Below the pieces are notes generated by a model. It was not told where the DNA came from, searched no databases, and worked only from the letters and a program-made list of their open reading frames with translations. A stretch of 15,623 nucleotides of DNA from TMED26 sp002694075 (GTDB lineage Bacteria > Pseudomonadota > Alphaproteobacteria > Thalassobaculales > Thalassobaculaceae): assembly GCA_036160575.1 (NCBI GenBank), contig JAYYDT010000141.1, forward strand, positions 1 through 15,623, in the 5' to 3' direction. A program made the translations under genes and the position numbers. Shown here piece by piece: positions 1 to 5,904 of this stretch; the first letter of the stretch is position 1, and every line of letters begins with the position of its first letter.

Positions 1-9
1 ATATCTCGG

Positions 10-426
10 CTACGCATGTTTGATCTCCGCAGTATGGCCGTAATTGAGCAATTCTTCTTCGTACTTGATCAATGATCGGCAGGTTTTGAGCGCTCGGTAA
101 AAACGCTTTGAGTGAACCTCATCGACGATGTGAAGCAAGGCTCGACGCACGTCACGAAAGGTCGTCGCTTGCATGAAATCTTCAACGAACTGCAGAAACT
201 GTGGTTTGTAGGTGTCGCTTTGATCGGCGTCGAGATACATCAACAGGATGGTGAAGTAGATTCGCTTTGCCGGCGTATCCGCTTCATCTTCTTGAATGAT
301 GTCCTTACCCAAGAGAATGGTCGCTTCGTTTTGAAGGACCAACGAAGCCCCTTTGCCACCGGCCACCATAACGGCGCCGTTGACGACGAATTTCTCACCT
401 GGTTTGACGTTCAACTTAAGCGGCAT
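10..426 (-). CDS. flbT: FlbT, flagellin mRNA translation regulator
   Basis: The 138-residue product is the usual size for FlbT and has its hallmark start (MPLKLNVKPGEKFVVNGAV) and the later TPAKRIYFTILLMYLD segment. In Caulobacter, FlbT binds the 5' leader of flagellin mRNA and represses or destabilises it until the hook is complete; that is family knowledge, not shown here. The gene lies directly downstream of flagellin on the same strand, 114 bases away, and a very good sigma-54-like site sits in that gap, so it probably has its own promoter. The chosen ATG gives the canonical N-terminus, but there is no obvious Shine-Dalgarno before it; instead an 11-base inverted repeat sits one base upstream of the ATG. 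FlaF, the usual opposing partner, is not in the window and may lie beyond its left edge. Identification is very secure. Confidence 0.95.
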   Translation of the reverse strand: MPLKLNVKPGEKFVVNGAVMVAGGKGASLVLQNEATILLGKDIIQEDEADTPAKRIYFTILLMYLDADQSDTYKPQFLQFVEDFMQATTFRDVRRALLHIVDEVHSKRFYRALKTCRSLIKYEEELLNYGHTAEIKHA

Positions 427-427
427 G

Positions 428-438
428 ACAGTTACTGT
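428..438 (-). repeat. Inverted repeat directly before flbT start codon
   Basis: ACAGT-T-ACTGT is a perfect 5-bp inverted repeat ending one base before the flbT ATG, where a Shine-Dalgarno would normally be. It could fold across the ribosome entry site, but 5 bp with a one-base loop cannot close as a simple hairpin, so it may equally be a chance palindrome or a protein-binding site. Confidence 0.35.
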
Positions 439-470
439 TGCAATTCATCGGTTTTTGTCAAGTGTCAACA

Positions 471-486
471 TGCACATACCGTGCCA
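471..486 (-). promoter_or_regulatory. Sigma-54 promoter for flbT
   Basis: Read on the minus strand the site is TGGCACGGTATGTGCA, which matches the sigma-54 consensus (TGGCACG-N4-TTGCA) at every defined position except the first T of the -12 box. GG and GC are exactly 10 bases apart. Transcription would start near 460, about 35 bases before the flbT ATG. It lies in the gap between flagellin and flbT, so flbT can be expressed separately from flagellin, probably under FlbD control. Confidence 0.75.
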
Positions 487-497
487 ATTTTAGCCGA

Positions 498-519
498 ACG
501 GCGCCGGGTCTGGCGCCGT
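498..519 (-). terminator. Hairpin after flagellin stop
   Basis: ACGGCGCC and GGCGCCGT form perfect 8-bp GC-rich arms around a 6-base loop, beginning 21 bases past the flagellin stop codon. No run of U follows on the minus strand (the next bases are TCGGCTAAAATT), so it is either a weak or Rho-assisted terminator or a 3' stabilising structure for the abundant flagellin mRNA. The flbT promoter lies just beyond it, which fits an end-of-transcript role. Confidence 0.6.
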
Positions 520-540
520 CCAGCATGTGTTTAGGGCCGC

Positions 541-1365
541 TTACCGGAACAGACCGAGCAAGGTTTGCGGCGCCTGGTTGACGATACCCAGGGTTTGCAC
601 GGCCAGTTGTTGCTGGACCTGCAAGGCGGTCAAGCGGGCGCTTTCGCGGGCCATGTTGGCGTCGACAATGTTGCCCAGGCCTTCCTCGGTGGCATCGCTG
701 ATGTCGTTGAGGAAGTCGGTTTGCAGTTCCAGCGCGCGCACATCGGCACCAAGAGCGCCGAGGGCCAAATTGACGGCGGACTCGAGGCTCGCGAACTCGG
801 TGGTAATGACCGCCTGAGCTGCCGTTGCGGCACCATAGGTAGCGGACGCTAGTGCCTCAGCGGTAGTTTGCAAGTCCTGCGAACCCAACGTTAGAGTGCC
901 GTTAGACAGGTTGGCTAACGTATTTATGTTGGCCGCCGAATCGGTCAACATATTCTGCCCGTTGAACGAAGCATTCAGGATAAAGTTCCCGGCTTGTGAC
1001 ATAAGGTCGTTAAAGTCGGACGAGAGAATATCCCGTTGGGCGGTGGTCACGCCGGTATTGCCCATTTCGGTCAATTTGGCGCGGAGGTCGCCCAGCAGAT
1101 TGGAAACCCCTGTAGTCCCAGCCAAGGCAACTTTGCCGATGCCCTTGGTGTTGTTCAGGCCCTGGCTGACGGCTGAGAGCGCCTTCAGTTCGGCACGAAT
1201 ACCTTGAGCGATAGCGAAGTTGGAGGAGTCGTCGATTGCCGACGCCACACGCAAACCGGTCGAGACGCGGTTTTGGGTGATGTCGAGATCGCGGGTGATG
1301 TTGCTGAAGTTTCGTAATGCAACAAACGCACTCGCGTTTGTCACAACAGAGTTTTCAATAGCCAT
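541..1365 (-). CDS. Flagellin, flagellar filament subunit
   Basis: The 274-residue protein is a short alphaproteobacterial-type flagellin, secreted unfolded and polymerised into the filament. The N-terminal D0/D1 helices are clear (VSTGLRVASAIDDSSNFAIA, roughly residues 33-52), as is the C-terminal D1/D0 helix ending in VQQQLAVQTLGIVNQAPQTL then LGLFR. The middle is only about 90 residues, so there is little or no outer D2/D3 domain. The ATG is supported by the strong purine-rich ribosome binding site GAGGGAG (1373-1379) five to seven bases upstream. The gene is divergent from fliK and followed by flbT. Its 5' leader contains a perfect 7-bp stem-loop (1392-1408), a plausible FlbT target. The family is certain; a symbol is withheld because alphaproteobacteria often carry several paralogues (fljK, flaA, fliC). 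Confidence 0.97.
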   Translation of the reverse strand: MAIENSVVTNASAFVALRNFSNITRDLDITQNRVSTGLRVASAIDDSSNFAIAQGIRAELKALSAVSQGLNNTKGIGKVALAGTTGVSNLLGDLRAKLTEMGNTGVTTAQRDILSSDFNDLMSQAGNFILNASFNGQNMLTDSAANINTLANLSNGTLTLGSQDLQTTAEALASATYGAATAAQAVITTEFASLESAVNLALGALGADVRALELQTDFLNDISDATEEGLGNIVDANMARESARLTALQVQQQLAVQTLGIVNQAPQTLLGLFR

Positions 1366-1391
1366 TTTGGCTCTCCCTCTTTCTAAGGATG

Positions 1392-1408
1392 TTGGGCATT
1401 TTGCCCAA
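1392..1408 (-). promoter_or_regulatory. Stem-loop in flagellin mRNA leader
   Basis: TTGGGCA-TTT-TGCCCAA is a perfect 7-bp inverted repeat. In the flagellin mRNA it would form a stem-loop ending 26 bases before the ATG and about 12 bases before the Shine-Dalgarno. Because flbT is next to flagellin and FlbT is known in Caulobacter to act on the flagellin leader, this is a good candidate FlbT or mRNA-stability element. The structure is seen; the FlbT link is inferred. Confidence 0.6.
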
Positions 1409-1476
1409 TGCGCCGACCCTCATGGACGGACACACTGTTGGTCTTACTACACGCACAATCGCAAAACAATAATTTT

Positions 1477-1490
1477 TATAAAATTTTATA
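1477..1490. repeat. 14-base AT palindrome in divergent region
   Basis: TATAAAATTTTATA is a perfect palindrome in the middle of the AT-rich divergent region, between the flagellin leader and the fliK promoter. It could be a bent-DNA or protein-binding site, or part of the flagellin 5' untranslated region if the upstream promoter candidate is real. No specific binding protein can be assigned. Confidence 0.35.
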
Positions 1491-1540
1491 TAAAATGTTT
1501 TTTCAGGTTTTAAGGCCGTATCACCAGGGCTGAATTTTTT

Positions 1541-1556
1541 GCCGAACGCACTCCGC
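1541..1556 (-). promoter_or_regulatory. Possible sigma-54 promoter for flagellin
   Basis: On the minus strand the bases read GCGGAGTGCGTTCGGC, with GG and GC 10 bases apart and A-rich sequence after the GC. The -24 box (CGGAGT) is a poor match to TGGCAC and the -12 box is CGGCA rather than TTGCA. Transcription would begin near 1529, giving a leader of about 165 bases. This is the best GG-N10-GC candidate in the region, but it is weak. Confidence 0.3.
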
Positions 1557-1649
1557 ACTAACCGGAATTTTTTTCCCCCTCTCATGTCAGCCAGATGTGG
1601 CGAGAATAAAAAACCACGTTAATTCAGTAGGTTATAAAAATAAAACATT

Positions 1650-1665
1650 TGGCCTCATCTTTGCT
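1650..1665 (+). promoter_or_regulatory. Sigma-54 promoter for fliK-flgD-flgE
   Basis: TGGCCTCATCTTTGCT matches the sigma-54 pattern well: TGGC at -24, exactly 10 bases between GG and GC, and TTTGCT at -12. Transcription would start near 1676, about 22 bases before the fliK ATG, leaving room for the GAGGAG ribosome binding site at 1687-1692. Hook genes are known FlbD/sigma-54 targets in Caulobacter, which fits this position. Confidence 0.75.
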
Positions 1666-1697
1666 GTGCTCATCGCGGATTTCTGTGAGGAGCGGTT

Positions 1698-3404
1698 ATG
1701 GACGTTCAATCGACGAGAACAGGCGCGGCCCAAGCTGGCCGACTGGCCCCCCAAAGCTCGCAACAAGCCGGTCACGCCACCGGCATGATCGATTTATTCG
1801 CTGCCGCATTGGCGAATAGCGAGCAAAAGCTGGACAGCATCGACCCGGACGCGCGTGGGCGACGCCAAGAGCGCGACCGCCGGGAACCCGAGCCCCTCGC
1901 GAGTCAGGATGACAACCGCCGCCGCCCGGCGCCAACACAGGACCGAGATCATACCGCCGACGCGCCAAAAGCTCGTCTCCATGATGCGCGGCCCTCATCA
2001 CCGGCATCGCCGAGAGACGATGCGACGCGAGAAGCCGAAAAGGCCCCAAGAGACGACGCCGATCAAGACCTTTCCCCGGCGAACGAAGAGGTCGTCGCAC
2101 CGGGCCAAAATGATCAGGCCGCGGACGATGACGTGCCCGCGGCGCAACTCGGCACCGCGCAGGCCGTGCCGACGCAAGGCGCGGCCACCACGCCTTTGAC
2201 TGACGCCGCTCAAAGAATCGGGCAAATCGCCACCGCGCCCGCGCCAAGCGGGAACGCCAACAACGCACCCACCGGCCAATCGATGTCTCATGCGCCGGTA
2301 GCGGCAGCCGCAAAGCGTGACGTCAAACAAGCCGCGTTGGGTCAGAAGCAAACGCGCCAAACCACCTCATCTCAAGGCCAGCTGGCGATTGACACGAGCC
2401 GCGCGCCAATCCAAATGACGTTGCCCCGTGTGATTGCGCCCAACGCCGCCTTACCCGCCGAGAACAACGCCGGACAGACCGCGTCAACCCTGGTGTCAAC
2501 CGACGACTTAACCGCCGCCACCGCTCGCTTGACCGCGCCAAGTAAGCCGTCGCCGCGCGGGAACACGGGCGAGACCGCCGGCCAGGGCAAACCAAACCCG
2601 GCCACCACCGCCCTGAGCGATGGGCAGAGCACCCGCCTTGACGGTCAGCTAGAGACACGCGGCACGGCGCGCGTTTCGACCACGGCGGCGACCCTGGCGC
2701 AAAACCATGGCCAAGGGGCATCGAGTTCGGCCACCCAAACGTTGACCCCGCAGCCAACCTCGCTTCAGAACGACGCCCTCGCCCCGGCCGCCACACGTCC
2801 GGTTATTGAAGATTTGACGGCAGCCACCGCCCGCTTGCGCGGCGGCGGGTCGACCGGCCCTGCCGGAGGCGCCGGCGCGACTTCCACGCAGCCGGCCGCG
2901 GCAAGCAGCGCTTCGGCCGCCCCCGCCTTGGCGAACGACACCAGCGCCCGCGTGGCGCCAACCGTCAAGTTGACCCCGGCGCAAGGGCGCGAGGTGGTAA
3001 AACAAGTCACCGTGCAACTGACCAAAGGCGCTCAGGCCGGCGACAGCACCGTCAAGATTCAATTGCGCCCCGCCGAGCTGGGCAAAGTCGACGTCAAGTT
3101 GGAGATTTCCAACAACACCTTGGTCAAGGCCATGGTTGTCGTGGAAAAACCGGAGACCTTGGAATTGCTCCAGCGAGACGCACGAATTTTGGAACGCGCT
3201 TTGCAAGACGCCGGGTTGAAGACCAATAGCGGCGGCCTGAACTTCGCCCTCAACGACCAGGGCGGCTCGGATCAAAACCAGGATAACAAGGACGCGCCGC
3301 GCAACGCTGTCGCCGGGTCGAGCCAAAGTGACGGCGCGCCAACAGAGGCCGCCACCGATCAATCCAACCAGGCCGGTGACGGCCTGGTCAATTTGATGGC
3401 CTAG
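1698..3404 (+). CDS. fliK: FliK, flagellar hook-length control protein
   Basis: The protein is 568 residues. The first ~430 are low-complexity, rich in Ala, Gln, Pro, Thr and Asp, as expected for the secreted ruler part of FliK. The C-terminal ~435-515 is the Flg_hook (FliK C-terminal) domain, with the signature IQLRPAELGKVDVKLEI and a following helix ETLELLQRDARILERALQDA. FliK is exported while the hook grows and switches the export gate to filament substrates. The ATG is preceded by GAGGAG at 1687-1692 and by a sigma-54 promoter. The nine-residue motif DLTAATARL occurs twice (residues 270-278 and 372-380). flgD follows after 10 bases, so the two are translated from one message. The function is secure from the C-terminal domain and from the hook-gene neighbours; the N-terminal part is too divergent to assign by motif. 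Confidence 0.9.
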   Translation: MDVQSTRTGAAQAGRLAPQSSQQAGHATGMIDLFAAALANSEQKLDSIDPDARGRRQERDRREPEPLASQDDNRRRPAPTQDRDHTADAPKARLHDARPSSPASPRDDATREAEKAPRDDADQDLSPANEEVVAPGQNDQAADDDVPAAQLGTAQAVPTQGAATTPLTDAAQRIGQIATAPAPSGNANNAPTGQSMSHAPVAAAAKRDVKQAALGQKQTRQTTSSQGQLAIDTSRAPIQMTLPRVIAPNAALPAENNAGQTASTLVSTDDLTAATARLTAPSKPSPRGNTGETAGQGKPNPATTALSDGQSTRLDGQLETRGTARVSTTAATLAQNHGQGASSSATQTLTPQPTSLQNDALAPAATRPVIEDLTAATARLRGGGSTGPAGGAGATSTQPAAASSASAAPALANDTSARVAPTVKLTPAQGREVVKQVTVQLTKGAQAGDSTVKIQLRPAELGKVDVKLEISNNTLVKAMVVVEKPETLELLQRDARILERALQDAGLKTNSGGLNFALNDQGGSDQNQDNKDAPRNAVAGSSQSDGAPTEAATDQSNQAGDGLVNLMA

Positions 3405-3408
3405 GAGA
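3403..3408 (+). promoter_or_regulatory. Ribosome binding site of flgD, within the fliK stop
   Basis: AGGAGA overlaps the last two bases of the fliK TAG stop codon. It is 6 bases from the ATG at 3415 but only 3 from the GTG at 3412, so the ATG is the better flgD start and translation is probably coupled to fliK. Confidence 0.65.
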
Positions 3409-3414
3409 CGCGTG

Positions 3415-4089
3415 ATGACGCCTGATATCGCGGCATTGATGAAACCAGACAACAGCGGCACCGGCAGTTCCGCCGCCTCCGCGCGCCTGGCCGAGGATAT
3501 GGACAACTTCCTGACGCTGTTAACCACCCAGTTACAGAACCAGGACCCGACCAATCCGATGGACAGCAAGGAAATGACCAACCAATTGGTCCAATTCAGC
3601 CAGGTCGAGCAGCAGATCCAGCAGAACAAAAACCTCGAGCAATTGCTGGCCCTGCAAAATCATAGCGCCACCGCCAGCGCCGTCTCCTACATCGGGCGCC
3701 AAGTTCAAATGCCGGGCAACGCCTCAATGCTTGAAAACGGCGGCGCACGCTTTGGCTACAGCTTGTCCGAACCCGCGCAGTCGGTGAGCTTGATGGTCCT
3801 GGACAGCAGCGGCAAAGCGGTCTTCCAGACCGATGGTCTTTCCGACGCCGGCCGCCATACCTTCACCTGGAACGGCCAGGACACCAACGGCAACGCGATG
3901 GCCCCAGGCGTCTACAGCCTTATGGTCACCGCCAATGACCGAAACGGCGAGCCAATCGTCGCCGAAACCGATGCCCGCGCGACGGTCACCGGCGTGGTGA
4001 CCGGCGCCGAGGGGCCGGAACTGATGGTCGGCGATCTGTCGGTCAAAATGATCGACGTCCGCAAAATTTTCGCGGCCGACGCCGCATAA
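3415..4089 (+). CDS. flgD: FlgD, hook cap / hook assembly scaffold
   Basis: The 224-residue protein has the classic FlgD N-terminal block around residues 30-60 (FLTLLTTQLQNQDPTNPMDS followed by KEMTNQLVQFSQVEQQ), which mediates export and hook-tip binding, and then the FlgD Ig/tudor-like region with FTWNGQDTNGNAMAPGVYSL. FlgD caps the growing hook and is needed for FlgE polymerisation; it is removed when the hook is finished. A GTG three bases upstream (3412) is also in frame, but the ribosome binding site spacing favours the ATG at 3415. It lies between fliK and flgE in a hook operon transcribed from the fliK promoter. The length is normal for the family and the assignment is secure. Confidence 0.96.
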   Translation: MTPDIAALMKPDNSGTGSSAASARLAEDMDNFLTLLTTQLQNQDPTNPMDSKEMTNQLVQFSQVEQQIQQNKNLEQLLALQNHSATASAVSYIGRQVQMPGNASMLENGGARFGYSLSEPAQSVSLMVLDSSGKAVFQTDGLSDAGRHTFTWNGQDTNGNAMAPGVYSLMVTANDRNGEPIVAETDARATVTGVVTGAEGPELMVGDLSVKMIDVRKIFAADAA

Positions 4090-4121
4090 CGGAAATGGGG
4101 TAAGCCCCCGATCAACACGGG

Positions 4122-4137
4122 CCGCCGAGCGCGGCGG
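4122..4137 (+). other. GC hairpin between flgD and flgE
   Basis: CCGCCG-AGCG-CGGCGG is a perfect 6-bp GC stem followed by TTT, ending five bases before the flgE ribosome binding site AAGGAGG (4142-4148). A weaker GGGG-TAAG-CCCC stem lies just upstream (4097-4108). It could act as a mild attenuator or as an mRNA processing/stability element that sets hook protein yield relative to FlgD. A true terminator is unlikely because no other promoter for flgE is apparent. Confidence 0.4.
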
Positions 4138-4153
4138 TTTCAAGGAGGATGAA

Positions 4154-5692
4154 ATGAGTATTTACGGTGGGATGTTTGCCGGTGTGTCGGCCTTGGGTGT
4201 GCAAGCCACAGCTTTCGGGATTTTATCGGACAATATCGCGAATGTGAACACGACAGGTTACAAGGGCCGGGAGGCGAAATTCTCGACCCTCGTGACCAAC
4301 TCGGCGAGTTCGACCGATTACCAACCGGGCGGCGTAATCTCGCGCCCCTATACCAACCCCGAGAAGCAAGGTCTGCTCGCAGCCACCGGTAATGAGACAG
4401 ATGTCTCGATCGTTGGATCTGGGTTTTTCGTTGTGAACGCGGCGCCCATTCCGAATGAAACCGACCCCTACGCTCTAACTCGCGCGGGTTCGTTCATGGC
4501 CGATATTGATGGTAATCTGAGAAACACTGCGGGGTATTACCTGCAAGGCTACGCCCTGGACGATCTTGGCGGCATTGAGAACGAAGAGACCAAAGACCTG
4601 TTATCCTCTCTCGCCACGGTGAACCTTTCCGGTTTCACCTCAACAGCTAACCAGACCACGAATTTGGACTTAAGTGCAAACCTTCCAGCTGAGGCGGAGC
4701 CGGGTGAGCAATACACCACAGGAATCACAATTTTCGACTCGCTTGGCGTCGACCACCTGTTGTCAATCAACTGGATCAAAGATGCTGCGGATTTAAATAC
4801 TTGGCACGCAACCTTCGACCTTAAGCCTAATGCGGTATTAACCAACGCAGACTGGTCTAATGCGGGTGAAACTGCTTTTTCTGATTTTGTGGATTCAGGA
4901 GCTCTTGAAGGCCACAATATTGACAATGACGTAGGCGCCGTGGTCGAGGCTTCGACGGATGAGGGCTGGGACGACACTATCGGTAAGTTCAGAAATATTT
5001 TGGACCAAAAAGTTACCGTCACATTTTCCGGTAATGGCGAACTAGACAGCGTTACAATGTTTAAGCCTGGATCTGCAAACACCCAAGTTTCAACTGTTGT
5101 CGAAGCTGGAGATGAGGGTGTGGTGACCATCGATCTACCCGGAATTGACTCCGCCGCAGCTACTGCACTTGATACCGAGGACGGCGCCGGCGTCAATGTG
5201 TTTGACGTTTTTCAAACGGGCGCCAACACAAGCACCATCGAGCTAAATTTCGGCCGAATTTCGGAAACCAATGGTCTCGCCCAATTCGCGGACGATTATA
5301 ATGTTTCAAAGATTAACCAGAATGGCTCCGGTCCTTCCTCGCGCTCATCCGTCGAAATTTCGACGAGCGGCTTGGTAACCGCGATCTTCAGCAATGGTGA
5401 ATCCAAACCGATTTACCAATTGGCGGTCGGCACAGTGCCGTCGCCGTCAGAGCTTGACGCCCTTAACGGCAACGCATACCAGGTCAGTTCCTCGTCCGGC
5501 GACTTGGTCTTGAATTTGCCGGGCGAAGGTGGCGCCGGCACCATCCTGGCGGAATCCTTGGAAGGCTCGACGGTTGATATCTCCGAGGAATTCACTGACT
5601 TGATCGTGACCCAACGAGCCTATTCGGCGGCCACCAAAATCCTGACCACCGGCGACGAAATGCTCGACGAGATCATTCGCGTGAAACGCTAA
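4154..5692 (+). CDS. flgE: FlgE, flagellar hook protein
   Basis: The 512-residue protein begins with the rod/hook N-terminal motif (MSIYGGMFAGVSALGVQATA, then LSDNIANVNTTGYKG) and ends with the hook C-terminal helix (VTQRAYSAATKILTTGDEML followed by DEIIRVKR). Between these are the FlgE D1/D2 domains; FlgE polymerises into the hook joining rod and filament. At 512 residues it is longer than the ~400 of enterobacteria, as is common in alphaproteobacteria. The ribosome binding site AAGGAGG (4142-4148) is strong, fitting a highly made structural protein. The central part (about residues 136-393) is visibly richer in A+T and uses different codons from its neighbours: one 60-base line (4861-4920) has 26 G+C. 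This region is probably the surface-exposed, fast-changing domain. The identity is secure. Confidence 0.96.
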   Translation: MSIYGGMFAGVSALGVQATAFGILSDNIANVNTTGYKGREAKFSTLVTNSASSTDYQPGGVISRPYTNPEKQGLLAATGNETDVSIVGSGFFVVNAAPIPNETDPYALTRAGSFMADIDGNLRNTAGYYLQGYALDDLGGIENEETKDLLSSLATVNLSGFTSTANQTTNLDLSANLPAEAEPGEQYTTGITIFDSLGVDHLLSINWIKDAADLNTWHATFDLKPNAVLTNADWSNAGETAFSDFVDSGALEGHNIDNDVGAVVEASTDEGWDDTIGKFRNILDQKVTVTFSGNGELDSVTMFKPGSANTQVSTVVEAGDEGVVTIDLPGIDSAAATALDTEDGAGVNVFDVFQTGANTSTIELNFGRISETNGLAQFADDYNVSKINQNGSGPSSRSSVEISTSGLVTAIFSNGESKPIYQLAVGTVPSPSELDALNGNAYQVSSSSGDLVLNLPGEGGAGTILAESLEGSTVDISEEFTDLIVTQRAYSAATKILTTGDEMLDEIIRVKR

Positions 5693-5718
5693 TCTGACGC
5701 TTCACAACCACTCGGGAC

Positions 5719-5742
5719 GGGGCCGGCCGATGGGCTGGCCCC
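5719..5742 (+). terminator. Strong hairpin downstream of flgE
   Basis: GGGGCCGGCC-GATG-GGCTGGCCCC forms a 10-bp stem with one G-U pair and a 4-base loop, starting 27 bases after the flgE stop. There is no U run after it, so it is either a Rho-aided terminator or a structure protecting the 3' end of the hook mRNA. Its position, before the fliF promoter region, fits the end of the fliK-flgD-flgE operon. Confidence 0.6.
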
Positions 5743-5795
5743 CCACCATGTCCGGCGACTCCAACGCCCGGGACAACAAGAAAAAACTAGCAAAA

Positions 5796-5813
5796 CTAAT
5801 AATAATTTATTAG
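5796..5813. repeat. AT-rich inverted repeat upstream of fliF
   Basis: CTAATAA-TAAT-TTATTAG has perfect 7-bp arms in an A+T-rich stretch roughly 40 bases upstream of the possible fliF sigma-54 promoter. Position and symmetry suggest a regulator or IHF site, but no specific protein can be assigned from sequence alone. Confidence 0.4.
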
Positions 5814-5821
5814 AACTATTA

Positions 5822-5834
5822 GGCAATATTTGCC
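5822..5834. repeat. Inverted repeat GGCAA-TAT-TTGCC upstream of fliF
   Basis: This 5-bp perfect inverted repeat lies about 20 bases before the possible fliF -24 box. Its reverse complement, extended leftwards, contains TGGGCAAA, which is also present in the flagellin leader stem-loop. It could be a binding site for a shared flagellar regulator such as FlbD; the function is inferred only. Confidence 0.35.
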
Positions 5835-5854
5835 CAGTGATATGGCGCATTAGG

Positions 5855-5870
5855 TGGCTCCGTTGGGGCA
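5855..5870 (+). promoter_or_regulatory. Possible sigma-54 promoter for the fliF operon
   Basis: TGGCTCCGTTGGGGCA has TGGC at -24 and exactly 10 bases between GG and GC, but the -12 box is GGGGCA rather than TTGCA. The start would fall near 5881, 24 bases before the fliF ATG, leaving room for the purine-rich GAGAGGAGA ribosome binding site. In Caulobacter the fliF operon uses a different (class II, CtrA-controlled) promoter, so this remains a candidate. Confidence 0.4.
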
Positions 5871-5904
5871 TATCGCGCGACCTCCCGAGAGGAGATCACA
5901 TTAA

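Larger units (their letters stand above)
1366..1697. other. Divergent flagellin/fliK control region
   Basis: This 332-base gap holds no gene I can support; reading frames inside it have no family features. It contains the flagellin ribosome binding site and leader stem-loop, a 14-base AT palindrome (1477-1490), a possible minus-strand sigma-54 promoter (1541-1556), several A/T runs (for example T7 at 1568-1574) and, on the right, a good sigma-54 promoter and ribosome binding site for fliK. It is much richer in A+T than the flanking genes, as expected for a bent, activator- or IHF-bound promoter region. Confidence 0.7.

Noticed and set aside
2649..3629. Long minus-strand open frame (326 codons) opposite fliK and flgD
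   Set aside because: It is antisense to well-supported fliK and flgD, has low-complexity Gly/Ala/Arg composition typical of shadow frames in GC-rich DNA, and shows no family motif.
5822..5834. GGCAATATTTGCC read as a sigma-54 promoter
   Set aside because: GG and GC are 8 bases apart rather than 10, so it cannot be a standard -24/-12 promoter; kept only as an inverted repeat.
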